Assembly (NCBI GenBank): GCA_026706935.1
Contig: JAPOXV010000019.1
Span: forward strand, 1 to 64,000
Length of the DNA stretch: 64,000 nucleotides
Origin: Gammaproteobacteria bacterium
Lineage (GTDB): Bacteria > Pseudomonadota > Gammaproteobacteria > Pseudomonadales > Azotimanducaceae
Reading direction: 5' to 3'
In this document: piece after piece, positions 36,158 through 44,687 of the stretch
Position numbering within the stretch: position 1 is the first letter of the stretch
Layout of the letters: each line of letters opens with the position of its first letter
The notes under the pieces: model-generated
Databases searched by the model: none
Told to the model about the DNA's origin: nothing
Seen by the model: only the letters and a program-made list of their open reading frames with translations
Program-made: the position numbers and the translations under genes

Positions 36158-37303
36158 TTACACCAACATCGGTGAATCGTCCGGCGCGTCATGGTGCCCC
36201 GGGTGCTTACGCCGTTCGAGATCGGGATCGATCGAGAGGTAACGGTAAATCCCGTCGTCGTCAAGAATCCGCTCAATTCGATTCCGATGTAAGAGCAAGT
36301 GACAATGCGCGATCGCTTCCCCCATTGCCATCATCATTTGACGGGCGTCCAATTCACGCTTGAATAGCACTGGAAGGAGAGCTTTTGCGGTTTGAGGAGT
36401 CGTGCAGTGCTCCTCGATCGCAAGCATCCGATCCTCGTGATGATTGATCAACGCGCGTAAGCGCGGTCGGACGCCGTAGAACGGCAAGTTATGAGCAGGA
36501 AGAACGAACGTGTTCTCAGGCAAATCTAGAAAGCGATCATGCGATTCCATCCACACTTTGAGTGGATTTGCTTCCGGTTCCGACGGGTGAACACTTACGT
36601 TGCTGGTGATTACCGGAAGGATCTGGTCACCCGAAAGAAGCACGCGAAGACTCTTACAAAACAAACATGCATGCTCAGGTGAGTGCCCCGAGCCAACCAT
36701 GACCAGCCAATCATGGCCGCCGATTGTTAGTACATCGCCTTCCTGCAATCTACGAAAACCCACCGGGAAAGCTGCATGCTCTCCTTCCCTTTCTTCCGCT
36801 CGTGCACGAAACCGCGCTTGCATTTCAGGCGCGCGGCGACGCCACTCACGTCCGGCCTTCTCTAGATAGGACGTGTCCATACCGGAGCGCTGATAGAACT
36901 CCTGACTCAACCAGTTCGCACCATACGAGGAAAACCCAGCAAACATCGAACGAGCTTGGTAGTACTCGGATCGGGTCATATATAGGGGGACACGAAACTG
37001 ATCGGTGATCATGCCGGCTTGTCCGATGTGGTCAGGATGCATGTGTGTGCATATCACGCCTTTCACCGGCCTACCACGCAACGACGATTCGAATATCTCC
37101 TGCCATAGGTCGCGGGTTTCCGTCGTTCCGAGCCCAGTATCTACCACATACCAACCATCATCGTCTTCGAGTAGGTAGAGATTGATGTGATTGAGCGAGC
37201 CGCCCATCGGCATGGTCAACCAATAAACACCTTCCGCGACCTCCATCGTCGTGCCGTGGCTCGGGTGCTTGTCATGTGGATACGTTAAGCCGTTCGTAGG
37301 CAT
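36158..37303 (-). CDS. MBL-fold metallo-hydrolase (large)
   Basis: A 381-residue MBL-fold enzyme. The metal site is ICTHMHPDHIGQAGM, with further ligands in MVGSGHSPEHACLF, LLSGDQILPVI and FVLPAHNLPFYG. It is longer than usual, with an extra C-terminal helical region (KALLPVLFKRELDARQMMMA, then HCHLLLHRNRIERIL) typical of the winged-helix tail of glyoxalase II-like/LACTB2-type proteins. It likely acts on thioesters or nucleic-acid-related esters; the exact substrate is open. It is followed at 3 nt by the small membrane-protein gene. Confidence 0.88.
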   Translation of the reverse strand: MPTNGLTYPHDKHPSHGTTMEVAEGVYWLTMPMGGSLNHINLYLLEDDDGWYVVDTGLGTTETRDLWQEIFESSLRGRPVKGVICTHMHPDHIGQAGMITDQFRVPLYMTRSEYYQARSMFAGFSSYGANWLSQEFYQRSGMDTSYLEKAGREWRRRAPEMQARFRARAEEREGEHAAFPVGFRRLQEGDVLTIGGHDWLVMVGSGHSPEHACLFCKSLRVLLSGDQILPVITSNVSVHPSEPEANPLKVWMESHDRFLDLPENTFVLPAHNLPFYGVRPRLRALINHHEDRMLAIEEHCTTPQTAKALLPVLFKRELDARQMMMAMGEAIAHCHLLLHRNRIERILDDDGIYRYLSIDPDLERRKHPGHHDAPDDSPMLV

Positions 37304-37515
37304 ATTTCGAAGTACAAGAAATCTAGTTAGCGTACCGGCAACGAATAAGTGCGCTGCCGAAAAACGTGAAATTGATTATAGAAGGGCATCATGCAAGCGA
37401 GTAAACGATGTGGGTCGAATCAGTCGAAGCGTTGCGTTGTCTTCAAGGGTGCACTGGGATCTCAGATCGCAATTCGCAGTGTCTGTAAGCAAGCGTATGT
37501 CTAGCCGCTAGTATC

Positions 37516-38808
37516 ATGCAACCTTCAAACGCTGATAACACGGTTCGCGCCATGCAAATGAACGTCAAGCCAATCCCTACGCTCGATGACGAAGTCAACG
37601 AAGTCCGCTTAGCTACAGCGGAGATCATCAATGAGGACATTCTGCCCGTAGAAGACAAGCTCTGGGCATCGACGTCCGATGGAAGGGGACCATCTCGCGA
37701 AGCGCAACAGGAAGCGTCAGAATTACGTCACGGCGTCCAGGAACGGGTAAAGAGAGCGAAACTCTGGGCACCACATTTGCCGCCAGAGTTCGGAGGTATG
37801 GGTCTCAGCTTCATGCAACATGCCTACATGAATGAAGTGCTCGCATACAGCCCTGGTGCCGCATCCTTGTTTGGTGTCGTCGCGCCGAACTCGGGAAATC
37901 AGAAAATCCTGGTCAAGTACGGTACACCAGAACAACATCAAAAGTGGCTGATTCCGCTTACCGAAGGTCGAATGCAATCTGGTTTTTCGATGACGGAGCC
38001 GATGAATCCTGGGTCAGATCCGCGGTCGCTCACGACACGTGCCGAATTGGATGGTGACGAGTGGGTCATCAACGGACATAAGTGGTTCACGTCGAACGGA
38101 CACGCCGCCGATTTCTACATCGTTATGTGTCGAACGGCGGATCCAGACGATCCTGGAGGCGCGAACGAAAAAATGACCCAGATCATCGTGCCGAAAAACA
38201 CACCCGGTGTGAACATCATCCGTGGCGTGCCGGTATGGGGCAAGGCGTCAAGTCATTGCGAAATTAAGTATGAAAACGTCCGTGTGCCGAAAGACAACCA
38301 GCTCGGTCGAACCGGGACCGGACATGCCGCTGCCCAAGATCGATTAGGTGCAGGACGAATCTATCACTGCATGAACTCGGTCGGATCCATGTGGCGATGC
38401 TTCGATCTGATGGTCGATCGCATCATGACGAGGAAGGTCCACGGAGGCGAGACCTTAGAACACAAGCAATTCATGCAAGGCTTCATCGCAGATTCCTACA
38501 TGGATATCCAGTCTTCGCGGTTAATGGTCGTCGACTGCGCACAAAAGATGGAAGCCGGTGCCGATTCACGCACCGATATCTCATCCATTAAGGTCTATGT
38601 GCCTGCCGCATATCACCGCGTCGTCGACCGCGCTATTCAGGTATACGGGGCAGCAGGCGTGTCAGGTGACTTCCCGTTCGCAGGGATGTATACCGGTGCG
38701 CGCACCTTGCGAATCGCCGATGGGCCAGATGAGGTGCACAAGATTCTTATCGCCAAGAACGTGCTTCGTCGATACCATGCCGGCGAATCCTGGGACTTCG
38801 GAAACTAG
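37516..38808 (+). CDS. Acyl-CoA dehydrogenase
   Basis: A 430-residue FAD-dependent acyl-CoA dehydrogenase. Typical blocks are LIPLTEGRMQSGFSMTEPMN (FAD/substrate loop), DEWVINGHKWFTSNG, the flavin-side GAGRIYHCMNSVGSMWRC, QFMQGFIADSYMDIQSSRLM, and the C-terminal VYGAAGVSGDFPFAGMY with RTLRIADGPDEVH. The last segment resembles the ACAD10/11-type subgroup. An alternative start at 37552 is possible. It is followed by the FAH-family hydratase after 2 nt, so the two are likely co-expressed. Confidence 0.93.
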   Translation: MQPSNADNTVRAMQMNVKPIPTLDDEVNEVRLATAEIINEDILPVEDKLWASTSDGRGPSREAQQEASELRHGVQERVKRAKLWAPHLPPEFGGMGLSFMQHAYMNEVLAYSPGAASLFGVVAPNSGNQKILVKYGTPEQHQKWLIPLTEGRMQSGFSMTEPMNPGSDPRSLTTRAELDGDEWVINGHKWFTSNGHAADFYIVMCRTADPDDPGGANEKMTQIIVPKNTPGVNIIRGVPVWGKASSHCEIKYENVRVPKDNQLGRTGTGHAAAQDRLGAGRIYHCMNSVGSMWRCFDLMVDRIMTRKVHGGETLEHKQFMQGFIADSYMDIQSSRLMVVDCAQKMEAGADSRTDISSIKVYVPAAYHRVVDRAIQVYGAAGVSGDFPFAGMYTGARTLRIADGPDEVHKILIAKNVLRRYHAGESWDFGN

Positions 38809-38810
38809 CT

Positions 38811-39521
38811 ATGACCGACGCAGACATTGTGAATGCTCTGGCTGGCGCGATTCGCAACCGCGATTCGTTCCCTGCGATGCCATCGGATCTCACCCTTGAA
38901 GAGGGCTACGCGATACAGAAGCAAGTCGTCGCCGAGGTAGCAGACGGTTCGATTGCTGGCTGGAAAGCCGGAATGACAGCTCCCGCGGGACAAGCGGCGT
39001 TCGGTCTAAAGCACCCTTTGATCGGTTCACTCTATGCGTGGGGACGTCTCGATAACGGTGCAACCGTTGACATGGTTCCTGGCGTTAAACTCGAATGCGA
39101 AATTGGGATCACAATCGATACCAATGGCAATGCGTTAAGCGCAGGACCAGTGATCGAAGTGCCGCGCATGATGTGGAATTCCCCCGACGACGCTAAAGGC
39201 GCTAATCTGACCGCGACGAATATTGCCGCGTATCACTATATCGTTGGAGAACAGCAACCGATTCGAGACGACTACGCGGAACTTTCTGTTACATTGACCC
39301 GAGACGGTGAGCTAGTTTGTGAAGCGTCCCTCGCGGACGCGTTAGGTGGTCCAATCCCTGCGTTGGAATGGATGCTGAACGAAGCGAGCGTTCGAGATAT
39401 GTCTCCGTCAGACGGTATGTTGCTCATTACCGGTGCGTGCGGTGGAATCCATGACGGAGAACCGGGCAGCTACGTCGCTGACTACGGACCTCTTGGTACG
39501 ATCGAGTTCACTATCCAGTAA
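38811..39521 (+). CDS. 2-keto-4-pentenoate hydratase-like FAH-family protein
   Basis: A 236-residue member of the fumarylacetoacetase (FAH)/2-keto-4-pentenoate hydratase fold. Landmarks are EEGYAIQKQVVAEV, GWKAGMTAPAGQAAFGL, the metal-binding LECEIGITIDTN, VIEVPRMMW and, near the end, LITGACGGIHDGEPGSYVAD. Such enzymes add water to 2-oxo-alkenoates or decarboxylate related acids in aromatic degradation. It begins 2 nt after the acyl-CoA dehydrogenase stop. It is not a full fumarylacetoacetase by length, so I do not count it as the missing tyrosine-pathway enzyme. Confidence 0.85.
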   Translation: MTDADIVNALAGAIRNRDSFPAMPSDLTLEEGYAIQKQVVAEVADGSIAGWKAGMTAPAGQAAFGLKHPLIGSLYAWGRLDNGATVDMVPGVKLECEIGITIDTNGNALSAGPVIEVPRMMWNSPDDAKGANLTATNIAAYHYIVGEQQPIRDDYAELSVTLTRDGELVCEASLADALGGPIPALEWMLNEASVRDMSPSDGMLLITGACGGIHDGEPGSYVADYGPLGTIEFTIQ

Positions 39522-39530
39522 TTCGCTTCG

Positions 39531-39577
39531 CGATGTAGGATGCTGTCGACATCAAACCGATGGTCTATCCTACATCG
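39531..39577. promoter_or_regulatory. 11-bp inverted repeat between hydratase and acyl-CoA synthetase genes
   Basis: CGATGTAGGAT (39531-39541) and ATCCTACATCG (39567-39577), perfect arms with a 25-nt spacer, 9 nt after the hydratase stop and 69 nt before the next start. No U-run follows, so intrinsic termination is doubtful. It could be an operator, a processing stem, or a bidirectional stem-loop. Confidence 0.5.
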
Positions 39578-39646
39578 TACTTGGTCACTATGATTTTGTG
39601 AGCTTACAAACGTCCACTTTCTTCTAGCCGATTGAGGAGATAGGTT

Positions 39647-41452
39647 GTGGGAATTGCCAATACGCTTGAAATCCTTGCCAGCGTCCCCATGCTGCTCAAG
39701 TTAAAGAAAGGATTTGTCTATCGTCCACCCGAAGTCAAAGACAGTCTACTTCTAAAAGTCGAAGAGAACTGTGAAAAATTTGCCGACCGTACTGCTGTCG
39801 TCTTTGAAGGTCAGCACATTACGTGGGGTGAACTAGGCAAAAATGCCAATCGCGTTGGGAATACGCTTAAGGCGGAGGGTATTGAACCTGGCGATGTCGT
39901 CAGCTTAATCGTCGAAAATCGACCCGAGTTCGTGTCAGCGGTACTCGGCATTATGAAAATCGGGGCGACTGTCGCGCTGATTAACACGAATTTACGTGAA
40001 GAGCCGCTTCGACACTGTATCACTCTTATCAATTCAAAGATCTGCATATTTGGCACGGAAGTAGCGGACGCGATCGACGGTGTCCGAAACCAACTTGACC
40101 TTGAAGCCGGTTCCGGGTTCTTAGCAATCCAGGATGGCGACGACCCTATTCCAGACTGGGCGCGCGATCTAGGCGTACTAAGTCACAACCAAGACGACGC
40201 CAACCCTCCCGAGACGAAAGAGATCACGATCGGCTCAACGGCCATGTATATCTTCACATCGGGTACCACTGGTTTGCCCAAAGCTGCTGTTCAGTCTCAC
40301 AAGCGAATTCAACAGGCAGCAACGTTATGCCATACTGCCGGTTTACGCTGTACTGAGAACGATCGGATCTACCTATCACTTCCACTTTATCACGGAACAG
40401 GACTGATCATCGGACTTGGTTCGGCTCTTTCGTCAGGCGCCAGCGTATTGCTCCGTCGTCGATTTTCCGCGTCTAACTTGGTCTCTGATCTCAAAGAGAA
40501 CGACGTTACATGCATGGTATACGTCGGTGAGTTGTGCCGATACCTTGTCAACCAACCCAAAACTGGCGACGAAGCTGATACACCGCTGCATACCGCTATT
40601 GGCAACGGTTTGCGACCCGATATCTGGGATGAGTTTAAAAATCGTTACGGGCTGAAACGCGTCACCGAGCTCTACGCCGCGAGTGAAGGAAACGTTTCGT
40701 TTGCCAACATTTTCAATAAAGATCACACGATTGGAATGACGACGGCGCAGATCTCGCTGATCAAATACGACGTTCTCAACGACGAGATCGTCAAGAACGA
40801 TGACGGGTTCTGTATCGAGGTGCCGGACGGTGAAGCGGGACTATGTATTGGACACATTAACCCCAACGCTCAGTTTGAAGGCTATACGAGTAAGGAAGCG
40901 ACCGAGAAGAAGATCCTTCGCAACGTATTTGAAGAAGGAGACGCCTGGTTCAACACAGGTGACCTTCTTCGCACCGTTCCAGTCGGATTTTCACTTGGAT
41001 ACGCACACTACCAATTCGTCGATCGGGTTGGAGATACGTTTCGTTGGCGATCCGAAAATGTATCTACGAACGAAGTCGCAGAAATACTCAACGGGTTCGA
41101 ACAGATTGACATTACTAATGTCTATGGCGTGTCGGTGCCTAGTACCGAAGGTCGAGCGGGAATGGCAACGGTCGTGCTTACGAACCCGGATGATGCACTC
41201 GATTTAGATCGATTCAGTGAATACGTAGTTGCGAATCTACCTCACTATGGAAGACCAGTGTTTGTCCGAGTCCAGAGCGAGGCGGCCGTGACCGGGACGA
41301 TGAAATTGGTCAAAACCGACCTTCGAGAGGAAAACTACGATCTCTCACAGATTTCCGATCCGGTATATGTGATGAAGCCTCGAACGGAGGAATACGTTCC
41401 TCTCGACGAAACGTTTCTCAGTGAGATTCAAGCCGGTACCGCGGGTTACTAA
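39647..41452 (+). CDS. Long-chain/very-long-chain acyl-CoA synthetase (FATP-like)
   Basis: A 601-residue adenylate-forming enzyme that activates fatty acids to acyl-CoA. The AMP-binding motif is AMYIFTSGTTGLPKAAVQSH, followed by the acceptor-side YLSLPLYHGTGLIIGLG, the A5-type LYAASEGNVSF, and the hinge/ligase region WFNTGDLLRTVPVG. FVDRVGDTFRWRSENVSTNE is the FATP-type L motif, setting it apart from FadD. GTG start at 39647 with GGAGATAGG before it. It converges with an LpxL-type acyltransferase with a 4-nt overlap. Confidence 0.92.
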   Translation: MGIANTLEILASVPMLLKLKKGFVYRPPEVKDSLLLKVEENCEKFADRTAVVFEGQHITWGELGKNANRVGNTLKAEGIEPGDVVSLIVENRPEFVSAVLGIMKIGATVALINTNLREEPLRHCITLINSKICIFGTEVADAIDGVRNQLDLEAGSGFLAIQDGDDPIPDWARDLGVLSHNQDDANPPETKEITIGSTAMYIFTSGTTGLPKAAVQSHKRIQQAATLCHTAGLRCTENDRIYLSLPLYHGTGLIIGLGSALSSGASVLLRRRFSASNLVSDLKENDVTCMVYVGELCRYLVNQPKTGDEADTPLHTAIGNGLRPDIWDEFKNRYGLKRVTELYAASEGNVSFANIFNKDHTIGMTTAQISLIKYDVLNDEIVKNDDGFCIEVPDGEAGLCIGHINPNAQFEGYTSKEATEKKILRNVFEEGDAWFNTGDLLRTVPVGFSLGYAHYQFVDRVGDTFRWRSENVSTNEVAEILNGFEQIDITNVYGVSVPSTEGRAGMATVVLTNPDDALDLDRFSEYVVANLPHYGRPVFVRVQSEAAVTGTMKLVKTDLREENYDLSQISDPVYVMKPRTEEYVPLDETFLSEIQAGTAGY

Positions 41453-42333
41453 CGATAAATCTCGGCGCAACCTCGAAAACGCTTGTATTCCCATTGATAC
41501 TGAGCAGGATCTAATTCCACCAAGCGTTCAATCTCGTGGTCTAGCGCCTGCACTGAGACATCTGCGTCTAGGGAATAGATCGCATCGTCGACTTCTTTGA
41601 TATGGATGTCGAATCCTCCATCACACCTTACAGCGGCCATCATGAGTGCTTTCATCTCACCACGTTTAAGTAGCGAATGAGCCAGTGTTCCCGATTTAAG
41701 GGTTTGGTCAAGAAACGTGGATGAAACGGATTGTCCTTCTATCGGTACCTGATCGGGTAGGACAATTACGACGCCACCCTCTCGGATGCGCGTTAACAAC
41801 GTACGAAATCCTGCTCTTGTCACAGGTAAAAACTCACTCCCAAATCGACCTCTGCACTGATTAATAAGCTCGTCTAGCTCGTACAAACGTCTTGGGCTAT
41901 ACATACACGAGTAGTTCGTAATCGTGCTCATATACGCGGAGAGAATCTCCCAGTTCCCGAAGTGGGGGATGAGGAGCAATAGCGACCCACGCTTGACCCC
42001 ATCTGTAAACAAGCGCTCCCCCTGCACATTTTTGATCCATCGCTTCAGTCGCTTATACGAACTCGTCCACACGGCTGGTAGCTCGAAGACCGTACATGCT
42101 GTATGCCACAAGCTTTTCCGAGCTAAGTGACGTTGCTCGGTGGCAGTCAGCTCGCGATAGCAATGTTCTATGTTTTGGATCGTCGTCCGAGCGGCGCGTA
42201 ACTTGAGTTGCCAGGCTAACGCCGCCACACCCGAGGCAAGCACACGTGACGCACGAAGTGGTAAGCACGCAAAGATCCTAAGCAGAAGTCGTATGGTGCG
42301 CACCGGATATCGTTTACGTTGGGGCGATGCCAT
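41449..42333 (-). CDS. LpxL/HtrB-type lysophospholipid/lipid A acyltransferase
   Basis: A 294-residue acyltransferase of the lauroyl/myristoyl transferase family that adds secondary acyl chains to lipid A or related lipids at the inner membrane. The catalytic motif is LIPHFGNWEI (His and Glu), with further family blocks SCMYSPRRLYELDELINQCR, VVIVLPDQVPIEGQSV and PAQYQWEYKRFRGC at the C-terminus. An N-terminal hydrophobic anchor is visible (FACLPLRASRVLASGVAALA). The presence of this family implies a Gram-negative outer membrane. Confidence 0.92.
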   Translation of the reverse strand: MASPQRKRYPVRTIRLLLRIFACLPLRASRVLASGVAALAWQLKLRAARTTIQNIEHCYRELTATEQRHLARKSLWHTACTVFELPAVWTSSYKRLKRWIKNVQGERLFTDGVKRGSLLLLIPHFGNWEILSAYMSTITNYSCMYSPRRLYELDELINQCRGRFGSEFLPVTRAGFRTLLTRIREGGVVIVLPDQVPIEGQSVSSTFLDQTLKSGTLAHSLLKRGEMKALMMAAVRCDGGFDIHIKEVDDAIYSLDADVSVQALDHEIERLVELDPAQYQWEYKRFRGCAEIYR

Positions 42334-42526
42334 CTATCCTCAACGATCGATCAACGTGACGTTACAGCCATGCTTCAAATAGTATGCGAGGACTCGCATA
42401 TGCTTCAATTCAGTTACTCAACACAATTTCCTAGCAGAGGATATCTGCTTCTACTATCGGTGAGCACACGTGTTTTGATTGATCCACCGAAAACGGACCT
42501 TTTACGAGACGGAAGTAAAGTTCATC

Positions 42527-43519
42527 ATGATCGGAAATAGCTACGAACTCCACGACGACGCTTCCGGAATTCGTGTGCATCTAATCGATTACGGCGCAAC
42601 TGTCACGAACATTTGGTGCGCCGATCGCGACGGGAATATTGGTGACGTATTACTGGGATGTCCGACCCCTGAAGATCACGATAGACCGCATCCTCATTTC
42701 AACTGCATCGTTGGTCGGTACGCGAATCGCATCACGAATGCGCAGTTTGAGCTAGACGGCGTTCTCCACCAGCTCGATGCCAATATACCCCCGCACCAAT
42801 TGCATGGTGGGCGTCACGGCTTCGCAAATCGTCTATGGACGGGTGTCAAAGACGGGAATTCCGTGAGGTTTGATTTGATCAGCGTTGATGGGGACTCAGG
42901 ATTTCCTGGTGAGGTCGCGGTATCTGCAACATACAAGCTCGACGGATCGGTGCTGCGACTTGAGCTATCGGCAAAGACGAACAAACCAACTCCGATCAGT
43001 CTGACAGCACACCACTACTTCAACCTCAGCGGCCTGCACGGCTCATACATCGGTGATCATGAAATCTCAATCAATGCTGATCACTATTTGCCCGTATCCG
43101 ATGGACTGACGCAACTCGGTCGAATTGACGAAGTCACAAACACGCCATTCGACTTACGTCGTCAAATCCCACTCAGAGAACGACTCGATGACAGCCATCC
43201 ACAAATCCAACTTGCAGACGGGTTTGACCACACGTTCGCACTTAACGGAACCGGGCTACGTGACACAGCACAGGTGTACGATCCGAGTTCCGGTCGTTCT
43301 TGCACTATCCGCACCGACCAACCGGGTGTGCAACTCTACACCTGCAATACACTGGATGCATGGGGCAAAAACGGGGTACATTACGGGAAGCACCAAGGTC
43401 TTTGCCTAGAAACTCAGCAGTTTCCCGACGCGCCTAATCACGCCAATTACCCTGACGCAATCTTGCGACCTGGCGAAGTTTGGATTGCTGTTACGGAATA
43501 CGATTTTGGATTCGATTAG
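42527..43519 (+). CDS. galM: Aldose 1-epimerase (galactose mutarotase)
   Basis: A mutarotase of about 330 residues that interconverts the alpha and beta anomers of hexoses. Family motifs: VGRYANRITNAQFELDG, NIPPHQLHGGRHGFANRLW (with catalytic-site His), SLTAHHYFNLSGL, FDHTFAL, and the likely catalytic glutamate in GLCLETQQFPDAPN. The ATG at 42527 with GGAAG upstream is preferred over an in-frame TTG at 42479 because the mutarotase fold begins at NSYELHDDASG. It stands alone, divergent from the acyltransferase gene. Confidence 0.93.
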   Translation: MIGNSYELHDDASGIRVHLIDYGATVTNIWCADRDGNIGDVLLGCPTPEDHDRPHPHFNCIVGRYANRITNAQFELDGVLHQLDANIPPHQLHGGRHGFANRLWTGVKDGNSVRFDLISVDGDSGFPGEVAVSATYKLDGSVLRLELSAKTNKPTPISLTAHHYFNLSGLHGSYIGDHEISINADHYLPVSDGLTQLGRIDEVTNTPFDLRRQIPLRERLDDSHPQIQLADGFDHTFALNGTGLRDTAQVYDPSSGRSCTIRTDQPGVQLYTCNTLDAWGKNGVHYGKHQGLCLETQQFPDAPNHANYPDAILRPGEVWIAVTEYDFGFD

Positions 43520-43753
43520 TCGCATTCATAACGACCGTGCATTAACTCAGAAAAACCGAAGACTGCTCTTCTCGACACTCAAGAACCTTAACTCAGTTAC
43601 ATTACTCAAACTCGTCAAGATTGGCGACATTTTTGCAAGATCTGAATCCACTCGCGGTAGTTTCTAGAGCAGACGCGCTCCCTTCGCAAGTCGCACCTTT
43701 CGAGATCAAAACTAAACTTCGGATACGAAAGTAGGCAAACTCAGTAGTACAGA

Positions 43754-44143
43754 TTGGCACGACCAAAAGATCGTCAACAGAACAGAACTCCTTTAGACTC
43801 ATACGAGTCTCGATTATTGAGTTTGCAGTATGACGCCGCTCAAGATGGCTACGAGCTGAGCGTAGAGTCGGAATCCGATTTCAAGGACTTCATCCTATCC
43901 ACTGCCGAGCTTCAACAGGGCGATCTTGTCCTAATGGAGAATGGAAACCTAAGGCTAGTATGGGAAGACGATGAGGACACGCAGCTTGGCCTTCAGTTTC
44001 TAGGATCTAATAGGATTCAGTTTGTGATCTTTAAACGGCGAAGCGGAGAAGAACACATCACTCAAGTCGCTGGCCGGGATTCTTTGACAGGACTGAACAA
44101 GCTAATCGACGCGTTTGACCTACAGACATTGCTCTACAAGTGA
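43754..44143 (+). CDS. Unknown conserved-type protein, first gene of a coupled pair
   Basis: A 129-residue acidic, soluble protein of unknown function; the frame opens with TTG and the start is uncertain. The core runs from SLQYDAAQDGYELS through GDLVLMENGNLRLVWEDD, then LGLQFLGSNRIQFVIFKRR, and ends ITQVAGRDSLTGLNKLIDAF. The pattern of a beta-rich core with a helical tail recalls a recurring two-gene cassette of unknown function; this is memory, not a search result. Its TGA overlaps the ATG of the next gene (TGATG), so the two are translationally coupled, as in toxin-antitoxin or stoichiometric complex pairs. No catalytic motif is seen. Confidence 0.6.
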   Translation: MARPKDRQQNRTPLDSYESRLLSLQYDAAQDGYELSVESESDFKDFILSTAELQQGDLVLMENGNLRLVWEDDEDTQLGLQFLGSNRIQFVIFKRRSGEEHITQVAGRDSLTGLNKLIDAFDLQTLLYK

Positions 44144-44547
44144 TGGGCGACGATCTTCCCGTCAGCGACCACATCTTTCGTTACGTCAAACCTTCCTTAG
44201 TCCGAGACGATGGTAGCCGTGATGGATCAAGTTTTCATCTTCCCACAAATGCGATCGATAGCCGCGGACTTGCAGTAAACTGGTTAGAGGCTGTTGGCAC
44301 AGCACGAGAGGACCAATTGAGCGCAGTTCGCGAACTTTCGCATTTTGAGTTATGTCGAAACGGTCATTTTGCTGAGTTGAATATTGGTACGGTACTAGAG
44401 TACGTCATGGAGGAGTTGGATTCGATTCGCATCGTTCACGACCCTCTCTATGAAAACGACGAATTCGTCGCAGATCCGTCGCATGCGTCTATGTGCGGAC
44501 TACGTCCTGGTGACTCCGATCACGCAATGCTAGAGTCGGCGACATGA
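44143..44547 (+). CDS. Unknown conserved-type protein, second gene of a coupled pair
   Basis: A 134-residue protein starting at ATG 44143, which overlaps the stop of the preceding gene. It begins MGDDLPVSDHIFRYVKPSLV and contains RGLAVNWLEAVG, GHFAELNIGTVLEYV, IRIVHDPLYENDEF and a C-terminal ASMCGLRPGDSDHAML with a conserved-looking His/Asp pattern. No membrane segment or signal peptide. I do not recognise a named domain. Tight coupling with gene 43754 implies joint action; the pair might be a toxin-antitoxin-like or other stress module, but nothing in the sequence proves that. Confidence 0.6.
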   Translation: MGDDLPVSDHIFRYVKPSLVRDDGSRDGSSFHLPTNAIDSRGLAVNWLEAVGTAREDQLSAVRELSHFELCRNGHFAELNIGTVLEYVMEELDSIRIVHDPLYENDEFVADPSHASMCGLRPGDSDHAMLESAT

Positions 44548-44687
44548 TCTCGAACTGCGTCACCAAGATGCATCCATCGCTTATTTGAATCAAAGCGTCA
44601 CCGAAAGAAACTTTCTCGTCAATCGAGTGATTTACTATCGAAGCCGCCATCGATAGGTCGAGACAAGACTTCGCGATTGACTGCGAA

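Noticed and set aside
38811..39521. FAH-family gene as the missing fumarylacetoacetase
   Set aside because: At 236 residues with hydratase-type motifs it fits 2-keto-4-pentenoate hydratase better than fumarylacetoacetase.
43602..43802. A 66-codon minus-strand frame upstream of the unknown gene pair
   Set aside because: Considered as a possible third member of the module; it runs into the first gene antisense and has no ribosome site.
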